From: an uncultured Anaerolineae bacterium
GTDB lineage: Bacteria; Chloroflexota; Anaerolineae; Aggregatilineales; Phototrophicaceae
DNA: 64,000 nt
Reading direction: 5' to 3'
Assembly (NCBI GenBank): GCA_934216615.1
Contig: CAKQCB010000003.1
Coordinates: forward strand, 186,001-250,000
Shown here: piece by piece, positions 41,105 through 50,302 of the stretch
How the letters are laid out: each line of letters opens with the position of its first letter
How positions within the stretch are numbered: position 1 is the first letter of the stretch
Notes under the pieces: model-generated
Seen by the model: only the letters and a program-made list of their open reading frames with translations
Database searches by the model: none
Told to the model about the DNA's origin: nothing
Position numbers and translations under genes: made by a program

Positions 41105-43975
41105 ATGACACAGAAAACGATAGCGAACAACGAACGAATCGCGGCGCGGCATGACTTTCTGGTCGCGCTCTACGCCGCTTCACCGGATACGCTCTGGCTG
41201 GAACTGCGCTGTATTCACCCTGAAACAGGCGAAGTCCGATCATTCTGGGCGCAGCCGAACAATCCCAAACAATGTGAAGCCATCTTCAAGCAGGCGGACA
41301 CACTTAATGCCGAGGGGTATGGCGTGTACTTCGCGCCCTGCCTGCGCCGAGAAAAGAAAGGCAGCGCGGCATCGGCGGCGCTTGTGCCTGTGCTGTGGGT
41401 GGACGTTGATTGCGATGGCGACCTGATCCAGCGGGATAAGGCGCTGGCAAAACTCCATGCGTTCGAGCCTGCGCCGTCGGTGATCGTCGATAGCGGCGGT
41501 GGCTGGCATGGCTACTGGTTGATGGATACGCCGTTTCTGCTGGAAAACGATGAGGATAAACAGCGCGTCGCCCACATCCTGCATGGGTTATTTCGCGTGC
41601 TGGATGGCGATGAAGCTTATGTCAAATCGGTGGCATCCGTGATGCGCTTGCCAGATAGCATCAACACCAAACCTGAGCGTGGCGGTATGGTGCAGGTGGT
41701 GGACTGGCATCCAGATCGACGTTATGCGTTGAGCAGTTTTGATTGGCTGGTGGTCAAGCCGCAGTCGAACGGTCACACAGCCATGTTTTCAACCAGCAGT
41801 AACGGTCAGTTGCCACCGCGCACCGGGCAGTATCTCGCCAGTGGTGCAGCCAACGGCAACCGCAATAACGAACTGTTCGCGGCAGCCTGCCAGCTGCGAG
41901 ATGCAGGGTATAGCCAGAGCGATGCCGAACGCGAACTTATTGGGCGACACGTTGCCAATGGCAGCAGCGAGCGTGAGGCACTGGCAACGATCAAGAGCGT
42001 TTACAGCCGTCCGCCGCGTGAATCCATCACTGCACCGAAAGACCATGCGCGGCAGATGGTCGGGCAGCTTGTGGGGCAATATCAGCCTGACCAGAAAGAA
42101 CGTCCCACCACCGCGCAGATTGTGGAAGCAGTCGAAGCCTGTATTCACCTGAATTCAGTCGAGTGGGCGGAGGAACGCCAGCGCCTCAAGGGGTTGTGCG
42201 GCGACGGGTTGAAAATCAACGATATTGACCGCCTGTATAAGGAAAAGAAGCGCGAACTTGACCGCCAGCGCCAGCACGACTACATCGATACCGAGAGTTA
42301 TGTCCTGCTCGATGGCAAAATGATTTACAGGAAAGAGAGTTATCGCGGCACGCTGGAAAAGACCGTCACCGACTGGTCAGCGGTCGCGCTGCACCAGACC
42401 TGTCAGGTCGATGATGATGGCAAAGAAGTGCATCACACGGCGCTGGAACTGCGGCGTGGTGAATCCCTCAAGAAGCTCGATATTCCGGGGGATGTCTTTG
42501 TCGATGATGTGGCGCTGCGGCGGTTCATTGGCGCAAATGCAGGTTCGCAGTACGTGGTGCGGGCAGGCATGTCGAAGCACCTGGTTCCAGCGATTGTGCA
42601 GTTATCCGGTGAGTTTCCAACCCATCGCCACTACAACTTCATGGGCTGGATGCAGCTTGATAATCGGTGGGTGTATGTGTCGCCAGGGGATTGCATCACG
42701 GCGAAGGGCAAACTGGCTGAACCGCCATCCGTTGAACTGGATCACCGTCTGCGTGATTATGGCTTACAGGCGGCGAGTTGGAACGACAGCCTCGCGGCGT
42801 TCGATGCCGTGACGAAGGTGCTACCGCCGCAACTGGCATCCTGCCTGATTGCCTTTGCGCTGCTGCCTATGATTCAGCGCTTTTTTCCGACGACGGCGAC
42901 CCGACCCGCTGTGCATCTGGTCGGCACATCAGGCAGCGGAAAATCAGAGATTGCATCGCTGCTGAGCTGCTTCTACGGGCAGTTCAGCCGCGACACACCG
43001 CCTGCTCAGTGGGGTGACACCATCAACACGGTGGAGACGCTGGGCTATCCACTGGCAGACACGATCTTCTGGGTGGATGACTACAAAAGCATCTATGCCG
43101 ATGAAAAGACCTTCACCCGTTTTCTGCAAAGCTACTCGCGGGGCATGGGGCGCGGACGTTTGACCCGTGAGGCAAAAGTCAGACAGGAGAAACCCTGTCG
43201 TGGGCTGATTCTCTCGACTGGTGAAACGACGATTGAGGGCGAGATGTCGGTGATTGCCCGGATGCTGGTGCTGGAAGTACCACCCTGGGAAAAACGCGAC
43301 CCGGATGGGCAGGCGCTGGTTCACGCCGAATCGCTGCGCGACCATCTGCCCGGATTTACCGCCCATTTTGCCTCGTGGGTCGCTAAACAGCTTGAAAACG
43401 GCGATCTGAAAGACGACATCGCCAGCCGTTTCAGCCAGAATGTGAAAGGCTATAAGGCGAGACTCGCCGCCGAAATTGGCAGGCAGTCCAACCATGATCG
43501 CGTGGTCAAGAACTGGGCGGTGCTGGTGACGGTGTATCAACTGCTATCCAATTTCCTGAGCGAGATGGATGCGGAGTATCTGCTGCCTGCATGGCAGGAT
43601 GTGATTGTCGAGAGCGTCCGCACCCTGCGACAGGAACGCGCCAGTGAGGTGTTCCTCGATATTCTGGGGCAGTTGATCGCCGGTGGGCAGGCGGTGATTG
43701 ACGACGACATGAAGAATCCGCGTGAGTATCCGCCCGGCGTGACGGTAGTCGGCTACAGGGATGAAGGCTTTGTCTATCTGCTGCCGGAGATTGCCCATCG
43801 TGAGGTTAATCGCGTGCAGCCCTTACGCTTCACCGTGACCGCTATTGGAATGCAGTTGAAAGAAGATGGGCTGCTCATCCCCGGACAGAACAATCTCAGT
43901 ACGCAAAAACGAGTACGCGGCGGCAGGGTGCGATTCTGGCAGCTCACCTGCGATGCTTTGGGTTGTGACAGTTGA
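41105..43975 (+). CDS. Primase-helicase replication protein (element 2)
   Basis: A 956-residue homologue of 7588-10488. N-terminal primase motifs (LWVDVDCDGDL, VIVDSGGGWHGYWL, MRLPDSINTKP) are followed by the DUF927-like ATPase (GTSGSGKSEIASLL, WVDDYKSIYADEKTF). ATG 41105 follows AAAGGAATAAACACAG. Likely the initiator for the iteron array immediately after its stop. Confidence 0.85.
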   Translation: MTQKTIANNERIAARHDFLVALYAASPDTLWLELRCIHPETGEVRSFWAQPNNPKQCEAIFKQADTLNAEGYGVYFAPCLRREKKGSAASAALVPVLWVDVDCDGDLIQRDKALAKLHAFEPAPSVIVDSGGGWHGYWLMDTPFLLENDEDKQRVAHILHGLFRVLDGDEAYVKSVASVMRLPDSINTKPERGGMVQVVDWHPDRRYALSSFDWLVVKPQSNGHTAMFSTSSNGQLPPRTGQYLASGAANGNRNNELFAAACQLRDAGYSQSDAERELIGRHVANGSSEREALATIKSVYSRPPRESITAPKDHARQMVGQLVGQYQPDQKERPTTAQIVEAVEACIHLNSVEWAEERQRLKGLCGDGLKINDIDRLYKEKKRELDRQRQHDYIDTESYVLLDGKMIYRKESYRGTLEKTVTDWSAVALHQTCQVDDDGKEVHHTALELRRGESLKKLDIPGDVFVDDVALRRFIGANAGSQYVVRAGMSKHLVPAIVQLSGEFPTHRHYNFMGWMQLDNRWVYVSPGDCITAKGKLAEPPSVELDHRLRDYGLQAASWNDSLAAFDAVTKVLPPQLASCLIAFALLPMIQRFFPTTATRPAVHLVGTSGSGKSEIASLLSCFYGQFSRDTPPAQWGDTINTVETLGYPLADTIFWVDDYKSIYADEKTFTRFLQSYSRGMGRGRLTREAKVRQEKPCRGLILSTGETTIEGEMSVIARMLVLEVPPWEKRDPDGQALVHAESLRDHLPGFTAHFASWVAKQLENGDLKDDIASRFSQNVKGYKARLAAEIGRQSNHDRVVKNWAVLVTVYQLLSNFLSEMDAEYLLPAWQDVIVESVRTLRQERASEVFLDILGQLIAGGQAVIDDDMKNPREYPPGVTVVGYRDEGFVYLLPEIAHREVNRVQPLRFTVTAIGMQLKEDGLLIPGQNNLSTQKRVRGGRVRFWQLTCDALGCDS

Positions 43976-44210
43976 GCCACCTGAGACGGGCATCCGACAA
44001 ACGCAAAGGGGCGATACAAACGCCTGAATCCAGGTTGAGTTAGTTGAGACACTTGAGACTCTCTACGTCTGTAGGGGGTCTTTTGTCTGTATCTGGCTCA
44101 ACTGGCTCAGGTGGCACAGGTTGAGACAACCATTTCTACTGAATTTCAAAAAATTCACACCCCTATTCAGAGGGCTGTTTCACTTCACAATTTACGGTTG
44201 TGACAGTTGA
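43972..44210. repeat. 9-bp-phased iteron array beside the element 2 primase gene
   Basis: TTGAGCCAC, CTGAGACGG (43972-43989); TTGAGTTAG, TTGAGACAC, TTGAGACTC in perfect tandem (44035-44061); CTCAACTGG, CTCAGGTGG (44097-44114); further TTGAGACA at about 44120 and 44207. Same 9-bp unit and position as at 7327-7594. The sequence between is AT-rich, as at many origins. Confidence 0.7.
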
Positions 44211-44407
44211 GACAAAACCATCTATCTTTATATAGCAATAGGCAAACTAATATATCTTAAGCATCCATTCAATTTGGGTAAGTTAGTGGGACTATTTTTA
44301 ATAGTCGAACGCTGTTTTTATCTGACACAGTCAATTACAGGTAGATACTAACCGTCGTGCGCTATAATCGTGCAATCAGAGAAGCTAATCAATAAAACAT
44401 TTCATTT

Positions 44408-45850
44408 ATGCTTACACATCAACATATGTATGCTGCACAAAAGCGCCATGCTGCATATTATCTAGCACGGTTACAAGAGATTCGCGCTCATTATCGCCGG
44501 GGCGGCGATAACATGCCCATTGCATTGCAAAAAGCAAAACACCTGTGGGGACAAATCCAGATAGGGCAGGCATGGTCAGCGCGAAACCCGAATTTCCACG
44601 ACTCTGCTGCTATATGCCTTGCTTATACAGAGGAATCAATAACCAGATTCATTGCCGTTTTTCAGCCGCTTTCAGAGCGTGTTCGCTGGTTAAGCGACGG
44701 ACTGGCTGCCGCACGCGAGATAGGGAATCATGCCGAAATCATAAGACTCTTGATTGAATTGGTCGAAGTACGGATATTTCATGGCGAGATGATGCTTGAC
44801 ACGAACAAGGCGCTGCTTGATGAGGCATTGGCATTAGCGCGAAAGCACTGCCTGTATGCGGGTGAAGCGCACGCACTACTCACTTTAGGGCGATTGCAAA
44901 TTCTATTCCCGCCAGATGATGGTAAGGCGCGGCAATATATGGAGACCGCGTTGGAGATTTTTCGGCGAATTGATGATTTGCCACGAGTTGCGGAGAGCTT
45001 ACGAAATTTAGGCGTACTTGAGGAAAACTTGCAAAATCTTGAAGAGGCAAAGGCATATCAACAGGAAGCGTTGAAGATTTATACCGTATTAGGGGATGAG
45101 CCTTCACTGGTGATTGTACTAGCACGGCTGGCATCGATTGCTGAACGTGAAGGCGATTATGCCACAGGCTATATGTTCGCTAAACGTGCGTTGACAATAG
45201 CACGACGGACGGAGGATAGTCGCGCAATTGCGAATGCGCTCCATGTTATTGGCCTACTCACCGATCTTCTCGGTGATCGTGCTGCATCTTGGGTATACTT
45301 TGAGGAAATGCTGAACCTTAGCCGCACGATTGATAACCGTCGCTATACCATGTATGCACTCGTCAATCTTGGCTATATGGCATCTATGAAGGGCGAATAT
45401 CATAAAGCACTCTCATATTATAGGGAAATACGCGCAATATCTGCTCAGATGAATGACCCCTCCAGGCAAGCCGATGCGTTGGATAATATAGGTTTTCTTT
45501 ACATCGAGCTAGGTGAACTAGACAAAGCACGCCAGCATTTACACGATGCGCTTGCTATATGCATGGAAATTGACGCGAAGGATCTACTCTACACAATTTT
45601 ACTGCACTTTGCCTACTGGCTGGCACATGTAAGACACCTTGAAATAAGCAGGCAGGTATTCCATTTAGCCGTGTCGATGCCCGCCCACAATGATCCTTTA
45701 TTTGCTGAGCCAAGCACATATATTATCAATAAACTGCGAATACTGATGCCAGAGACGGTGCTTGAGCGCAGTCGTGCCGCGCACAGCACCGCCTATTTTC
45801 AGCAGGTTATCCAGCAGTTACTTGATCTATCCGCACCGGATGCGGATTGA
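44408..45850 (+). CDS. TPR-repeat protein, resembling the C-terminal half of NB-ARC/TPR regulators
   Basis: A 480-residue helical protein of tetratricopeptide repeats (for example SLRNLGVLEENLQNLEEAK, ALHVIGLLTDLLGDRAASW, ALVNLGYMASMKGEYHKAL). Its N-terminus (AQKRHAAYYLARL, IALQKAKHLWGQIQIGQAW) is what normally follows the NB-ARC and winged-helix part in SARP/NB-ARC/TPR regulators. A protein with those first parts but no TPR is at 48174-49955. It may be a free-standing partner, or the displaced half of that gene. Confidence 0.85.
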   Translation: MLTHQHMYAAQKRHAAYYLARLQEIRAHYRRGGDNMPIALQKAKHLWGQIQIGQAWSARNPNFHDSAAICLAYTEESITRFIAVFQPLSERVRWLSDGLAAAREIGNHAEIIRLLIELVEVRIFHGEMMLDTNKALLDEALALARKHCLYAGEAHALLTLGRLQILFPPDDGKARQYMETALEIFRRIDDLPRVAESLRNLGVLEENLQNLEEAKAYQQEALKIYTVLGDEPSLVIVLARLASIAEREGDYATGYMFAKRALTIARRTEDSRAIANALHVIGLLTDLLGDRAASWVYFEEMLNLSRTIDNRRYTMYALVNLGYMASMKGEYHKALSYYREIRAISAQMNDPSRQADALDNIGFLYIELGELDKARQHLHDALAICMEIDAKDLLYTILLHFAYWLAHVRHLEISRQVFHLAVSMPAHNDPLFAEPSTYIINKLRILMPETVLERSRAAHSTAYFQQVIQQLLDLSAPDAD

Positions 45851-45853
45851 CGA

Positions 45854-47374
45854 CTACTCAAGCCCATAAACACGTACTGTACGGTCACGAGCAGACGTTG
45901 CAATGAGCGTTTGATTGGGGCTGAATGCAACGCTCGTCAGCCAGTCGTTATGATCAGTGAATTCCGCAAGTTGTTCGCCACTGCTTACGTCGAAGATGTG
46001 TAAACCGGCGCTCGTGATTACTCCCAGCAGTGAATTATCAGGGCTAAAAGTAAGCCCTTCAGCAATTCCTTCTATATCTAATTCATGGAGACTTGCATTC
46101 GTGGTGGTATCAATCAAATGGACGCTAAAGGAGTCCAGTATCGCGCGGTATGCGCCATCGGATGTATAGGCAATGCCGGTAATGTTACTGCTGCTGCTGG
46201 TGGCTAGATCGTTCAGGCGAATACCGAAATTGATTTCCTGCATACTCGTCGTATCCCACAGCCATAAATCACCGGCAGATACGTCTGTAAACGCAAGTTC
46301 ATCGCTATCTGGGCTAAACGCAAGTGCTGTGATACTGGGCGTATGTCCAATAGATGTAGCGGTAAGTTCTCCAGTGCTTGTATCCCAGGCTTGTATAATT
46401 TGATAACTGGCATCAATAGTAATAATCTGTGTTCCATCAGGGCTATAAAGCAGCTCTGCCACGCTGCCAGTACCAGCAATGCTGATTTGAATCTGCGCTC
46501 CGCCTGTAAGGGCATCCCAAATGACCACACTATTATTATGCCCACTGACGAAAGTTGTCCCATCAGGGCTAAAGCGCACACGGCTCACAGAAGATAGATT
46601 AGTGCCATCTAATGAGTCGATTATGGATGCCTGTGTCCAGTCCCCCACATTCCACAATCGAATTGTCCTGTCAGCAGAGCCAGTTACCAGCATGGTTGAA
46701 TCAGGGTTAAAGCTTAAACTAATCGGTGTGCTGGTATGGCCTTCCAGTTTTGCCGCTTGCTGGCTATTGGCAACGTCCCACACGTATATAGCGTTGTCTG
46801 AGCCAACAGCCGCAAGCCATCGTCCATCCGTGCTAAAAACAACTTCCGAATCGCTGCGGAAACTGCCTTCCAGCAAAGTCTCCGCCCATGTTACAGTATC
46901 TAATAAATTAATTCCGCTGCTGCCGGCGTTAATGGCAATCAGATTGCCATCGGGGCTGATTGCCATCTCACTCCCTCCATAGCTAACATCACCGGTCTGA
47001 ATACGTTCGTGTGTCGTAAGATTCCAGATAACCCTGCTGCGGTCGGAAAGCAATGCCACCAGGGACATACCATCCGGTGTAATGACAATATCATTCACTT
47101 TTTCTTCAGTCAGAAGCAGTGTGGGTTCGGTTTCTGTTGTAATGTTCGCCGGATCGTAAAGCCAGACACCGACTGTCCCACTAACTGCCAGTACGCTGCC
47201 ATCTGGTGCAAACACAGCATCTTCAGCAGAACCACGCCCCAACCGTATTAACTCTGTGACCATACCTGCATTATCCGGGGTGATGGGTGTTCTGCCATCC
47301 TGAGCTGATGCAATTGCACCAGTAATCACCAGCAGCGCCATAATTACGAAGGTGAGAATATGTTTTCTTGCCAT
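45854..47374 (-). CDS. Secreted WD40-repeat protein
   Basis: A 506-residue protein with a signal peptide (ILTFVIMALLVITGAIASAQ, about residues 5-24) and repeated WD40 units (LSFNPDSTMLVTGSADRTIRLWN, as two blocks; VAFSPNQTLIATSARDRTVRVYG). ATG 47374 is chosen because it starts the signal peptide. Such beta-propellers act as extracytoplasmic binding scaffolds; the partner is unknown. It is convergent with the TPR gene, three bases apart. Confidence 0.85.
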   Translation of the reverse strand: MARKHILTFVIMALLVITGAIASAQDGRTPITPDNAGMVTELIRLGRGSAEDAVFAPDGSVLAVSGTVGVWLYDPANITTETEPTLLLTEEKVNDIVITPDGMSLVALLSDRSRVIWNLTTHERIQTGDVSYGGSEMAISPDGNLIAINAGSSGINLLDTVTWAETLLEGSFRSDSEVVFSTDGRWLAAVGSDNAIYVWDVANSQQAAKLEGHTSTPISLSFNPDSTMLVTGSADRTIRLWNVGDWTQASIIDSLDGTNLSSVSRVRFSPDGTTFVSGHNNSVVIWDALTGGAQIQISIAGTGSVAELLYSPDGTQIITIDASYQIIQAWDTSTGELTATSIGHTPSITALAFSPDSDELAFTDVSAGDLWLWDTTSMQEINFGIRLNDLATSSSSNITGIAYTSDGAYRAILDSFSVHLIDTTTNASLHELDIEGIAEGLTFSPDNSLLGVITSAGLHIFDVSSGEQLAEFTDHNDWLTSVAFSPNQTLIATSARDRTVRVYGLE

Positions 47375-47526
47375 GTTATGTGTGTTCTCCTGATACGTTT
47401 TCAGATGAGCATACTGGATGGTCGTTGCAATATGGTTGCAGTGCTGCCATTTTCTTTGCAACGGCACTGGATTGTTGCTCCTTTATGATGAAAGCAGATA
47501 AGCAATGTAAACATCAGGAGTGCTAT

Positions 47527-48126
47527 ATGGTTATCAAATGGAATCTGTTTTGGCTGGTTGTGTTATTCCCTGTGGTCTTGACAGCCTGTAACTCATCTGA
47601 AGAGGCATCACCGACCGCTGAAGCCGCGACGCAGAGTATCGCATTATCCAAAAGTTTTTCGAGAGAAGAAAACGGGCAAACATTTCAGTTCAATTACCCG
47701 TCTGGTTGGGTCGTTGCAGATGCTTTTGGCATGATTTCGCTTGCGAATTCGCAAGCGGTGTTGGATTTGATCAGCAGCGCGAATATCGAAGAAGTGTCTC
47801 TGCCTGCCAACAGTTTCGGTTTACAAATTACGCAATTGCCAGCGGATCAACTTCCGGCTGAAATTGATTCACCGCTGAGTTTACTCTCAATGATGATGCA
47901 AAGTGCTGCTGGTGATGCAGCTCCAACCTTTGGCTCACCTGAGGAGTTAACCATCAATGGGAATCCGGCGGCTCATGTCGCGATGACGCTGCCAGAAGGT
48001 GGAAGTGGCGCGATTTACAGTCTGAAAGCCGGGGATAACTATCTGTTCGTCGTTGCGATGTCGCCCGCTTATACGGATTACGCGAATACAACCACAGCGA
48101 TCCTTCAGACAATAACGGTACAATAA
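47527..48126 (+). CDS. Lipoprotein of unknown function
   Basis: A 199-residue protein with a lipobox (WLVVLFPVVLTACNSS, Cys about residue 21), a Ser/Thr/Ala linker, and a PsbP/DUF1795-like beta domain (FQFNYPSGWVVADAFGMISL, INGNPAAHVAMTLPEG, AILQTITVQ). ATG 47527 has CAGGAG upstream. Divergent from the WD40 gene, so the two share a promoter region. Confidence 0.8.
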   Translation: MVIKWNLFWLVVLFPVVLTACNSSEEASPTAEAATQSIALSKSFSREENGQTFQFNYPSGWVVADAFGMISLANSQAVLDLISSANIEEVSLPANSFGLQITQLPADQLPAEIDSPLSLLSMMMQSAAGDAAPTFGSPEELTINGNPAAHVAMTLPEGGSGAIYSLKAGDNYLFVVAMSPAYTDYANTTTAILQTITVQ

Positions 48127-48138
48127 CAATCAGTGTGC

Positions 48139-48174
48139 ATCGGTAAGGGCGAGGACAACCTCGCCCTTACCGAT
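48139..48174. repeat. Perfect 16-bp-stem palindrome between lipoprotein and SARP genes
   Basis: ATCGGTAAGGGCGAGG (48139-48154), loop ACAA, and its exact complement to 48174. There is no T-run, so it is either a Rho-independent-like stop with weak tail or a REP-type repeat. It touches the stop codon of the SARP-NB-ARC gene, one of the proposed inversion breakpoints. Confidence 0.7.
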
Positions 48175-49955
48175 CACAAGTCATGTGTAAACAGGCTTTT
48201 TGCATGGGCGACCAACAGCGCATGAATTTGAAACGCTTCGCCACCGCAGGGTTCCAGCAATCCCCGATTAACGAGGTTGCGAACTGTGGGCTTGGGATCG
48301 GTTGCTTTCCATACGATACGCAGCGCTTCAAGGTCGAATGTGGCAGGTTTCGGGGCAAATACGCCAAGTAAGGCAAAGCGCTCCCGTGTCTGTGGATCGA
48401 GCCAGTCAGTACTGCGGTGTAGAAGTGCCGCAACCGTTGGCGTGGTTTCATGTAAAATATCCATTCGATCAGGTGGAACCCGTTCAGAAAGGATGCGCGT
48501 TCCTTCAAGCAGTTCCTCTAGTAGATTATTAACGCTCCAGCCCATATTCGATTCAGCACGCAGTAAACGCCCGGCGATTTGTAAGGCAAGTGGCAGTCCT
48601 TCAAGTGTATTGATCAATAGTTCGATGGTTTTGCGGTTTTGCGCCACAACGTCAGGAGCCAGCATTTGGAGTAATTCCAATGAATACGCATTGCTCAGCA
48701 GCGGTAATTTGTAAATGTCATCGGGACGCAGTGCAATATCCTGTGCAATGTCATTCGCGCGCGTCGTAACCAATGTAGCCGATTTTGCTCCCATAAAATT
48801 AAACGGGACAAAATCTTGCACCTTCCATACATCATCGATAATTAACAACATCTGTTTATTCTGGCAAGCGCTTGCCAGCCGCATCGAAAGTGCTTCTGGC
48901 GTTTCATAATCAAAACCGACGGGCATGCCTATTGTTGCCGCGCAAGATTGCAGTTTGCCGATTACATCGGGTGCTTGTCCGAGAGAAACCCAGAGGATTC
49001 CGTCTGGGAATATGGCTGCAATAGCCTCATGACGCGCAAGTGTTGACGCGAAGGTTGTTTTACCAATGCCGGGCCAGCCTTGAATAACAATGGTCTTTGC
49101 TGATGTACTGCTATTAGCCTGTAACCGTTGTTCCATATTCGCGAGTGCTTGCTCACGTCCTAAGATTAATGCAGGTGCTGATGGAATCTTTCCTGTAAAA
49201 GCATGGGCAAACTTCAATGCCTCAGGTGACTGTGACGAGTGTAGACCTTCATATAGGCGCACCGTTTCCTCTAGAGGGTTTGCCCCAATTTCGGCTTCTA
49301 ACCGTGTTTTGTAGTCTTCAAAGACACGGATTGCTGTAAGCGGTTGTCCGATTTTTGCATATAGCTGTATTGCCTGCTGTTGAATGCTTTCGTTAAAATA
49401 TTCGTAGGCTATGAACTGTTCAATTGTAGCTAACGCCTTGCTATAAGCTTGCTGCGTGATAAAAAGCTGGATAAGCTTTTCCAGGGTCGCCAAAAACTGG
49501 CGCTGATACGTTTGTGTTTGGATAAAGTGCCATTCATTGAATATCTCGTTATTGCGTAACGAAAATCCTGCCAGAAATTCGCCCTTATAAAGAGCGGCAG
49601 CTTTCTGAAGCGATGCTGTATCGTTCAACTGGGTGGATAACTGGTGCTGGAATTCCTGTACGTCGATCCAGAGTTGCGGATGCGGTTTTAAGTAAAGGTA
49701 TTGGCGATCAGCAATGAGCGCATCTCCCAGTCCCAATTCTTTGAGTGCAGCCCACGTACGCCTAAGTTCAGCGTAAGCTCGTGTATTATCATGATCTGGG
49801 GAGAGCAGAATGGCGAGTTCGCTTCGGCTAAAGCGCCTCTCGCCAACTGCCAGATATGCGAGAAGCGCCAGCGCTTTACGCCGCGTGATACGTATGGGGA
49901 CGTCATCATAGTAGATTCCCGGAATGCCAAATAGTGTTATCTGGAAAAGTTTCAA
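48174..49955 (-). CDS. SARP/BTAD-NB-ARC regulator lacking TPR repeats
   Basis: A 593-residue protein: an N-terminal winged helix (LFQITLFGIPGIYYDD, RKALALLAYLAVG, LAILLSPDHDNTRAYAELRR), a BTAD domain (about 95-245), and an NB-ARC NTPase (P-loop GWPGIGKTTFAST, Walker B MLLIIDDVWK, LVTTRAND, GLPLALQIAGRLL). It ends shortly after the NTPase (HALLVAHAKSLFTHDL), where relatives continue into TPR repeats. As a STAND switch it would activate transcription after ligand sensing; without TPRs the sensor is missing or separate (44408-45850). Confidence 0.85.
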   Translation of the reverse strand: MKLFQITLFGIPGIYYDDVPIRITRRKALALLAYLAVGERRFSRSELAILLSPDHDNTRAYAELRRTWAALKELGLGDALIADRQYLYLKPHPQLWIDVQEFQHQLSTQLNDTASLQKAAALYKGEFLAGFSLRNNEIFNEWHFIQTQTYQRQFLATLEKLIQLFITQQAYSKALATIEQFIAYEYFNESIQQQAIQLYAKIGQPLTAIRVFEDYKTRLEAEIGANPLEETVRLYEGLHSSQSPEALKFAHAFTGKIPSAPALILGREQALANMEQRLQANSSTSAKTIVIQGWPGIGKTTFASTLARHEAIAAIFPDGILWVSLGQAPDVIGKLQSCAATIGMPVGFDYETPEALSMRLASACQNKQMLLIIDDVWKVQDFVPFNFMGAKSATLVTTRANDIAQDIALRPDDIYKLPLLSNAYSLELLQMLAPDVVAQNRKTIELLINTLEGLPLALQIAGRLLRAESNMGWSVNNLLEELLEGTRILSERVPPDRMDILHETTPTVAALLHRSTDWLDPQTRERFALLGVFAPKPATFDLEALRIVWKATDPKPTVRNLVNRGLLEPCGGEAFQIHALLVAHAKSLFTHDL

Positions 49956-50302
49956 TTTCTATGCTTCCAACAATATCTCCATACTGGTAAGGTATGGGCT
50001 TTTTGCGTTGAATGATCAAGGCATTTTCATTATAACAATAACCATTTATGGTTTCACCGATAGCTATCGAGTACCACGAGGTTCTTAAGCGGCATATTTC
50101 TCCGTGCGCTTGTACATGATAAGCTCTCTGTAGATGAAAGCAACATCAGGCTAGCCGAACCAAGAAATCTAATAACTCAGAAATGGAACCCCTCCTTATC
50201 CAGATAACTGGCGAGGAAGTGATGAAGTATAAAGTTGAGAAGACTACTATAACCACCACCTAAGCCAGTAGTCGAAAGAAATCCACGAATGAGGTAGACT
50301 CG
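49956..50302. other. Intergenic region before the IS630 copy
   Basis: 347 bp. I see no gene. The left part is the likely promoter region of the SARP gene; the right part may hold the left end of the insertion sequence (GTTGAGAAG... from about 50234). Confidence 0.4.

Noticed and set aside
14441..44449. Simple assembly artefact as explanation of the duplicated backbone
   Set aside because: The two copies differ throughout at synonymous sites, in hairpin stems and in repeat units, and are bounded by different host genes.
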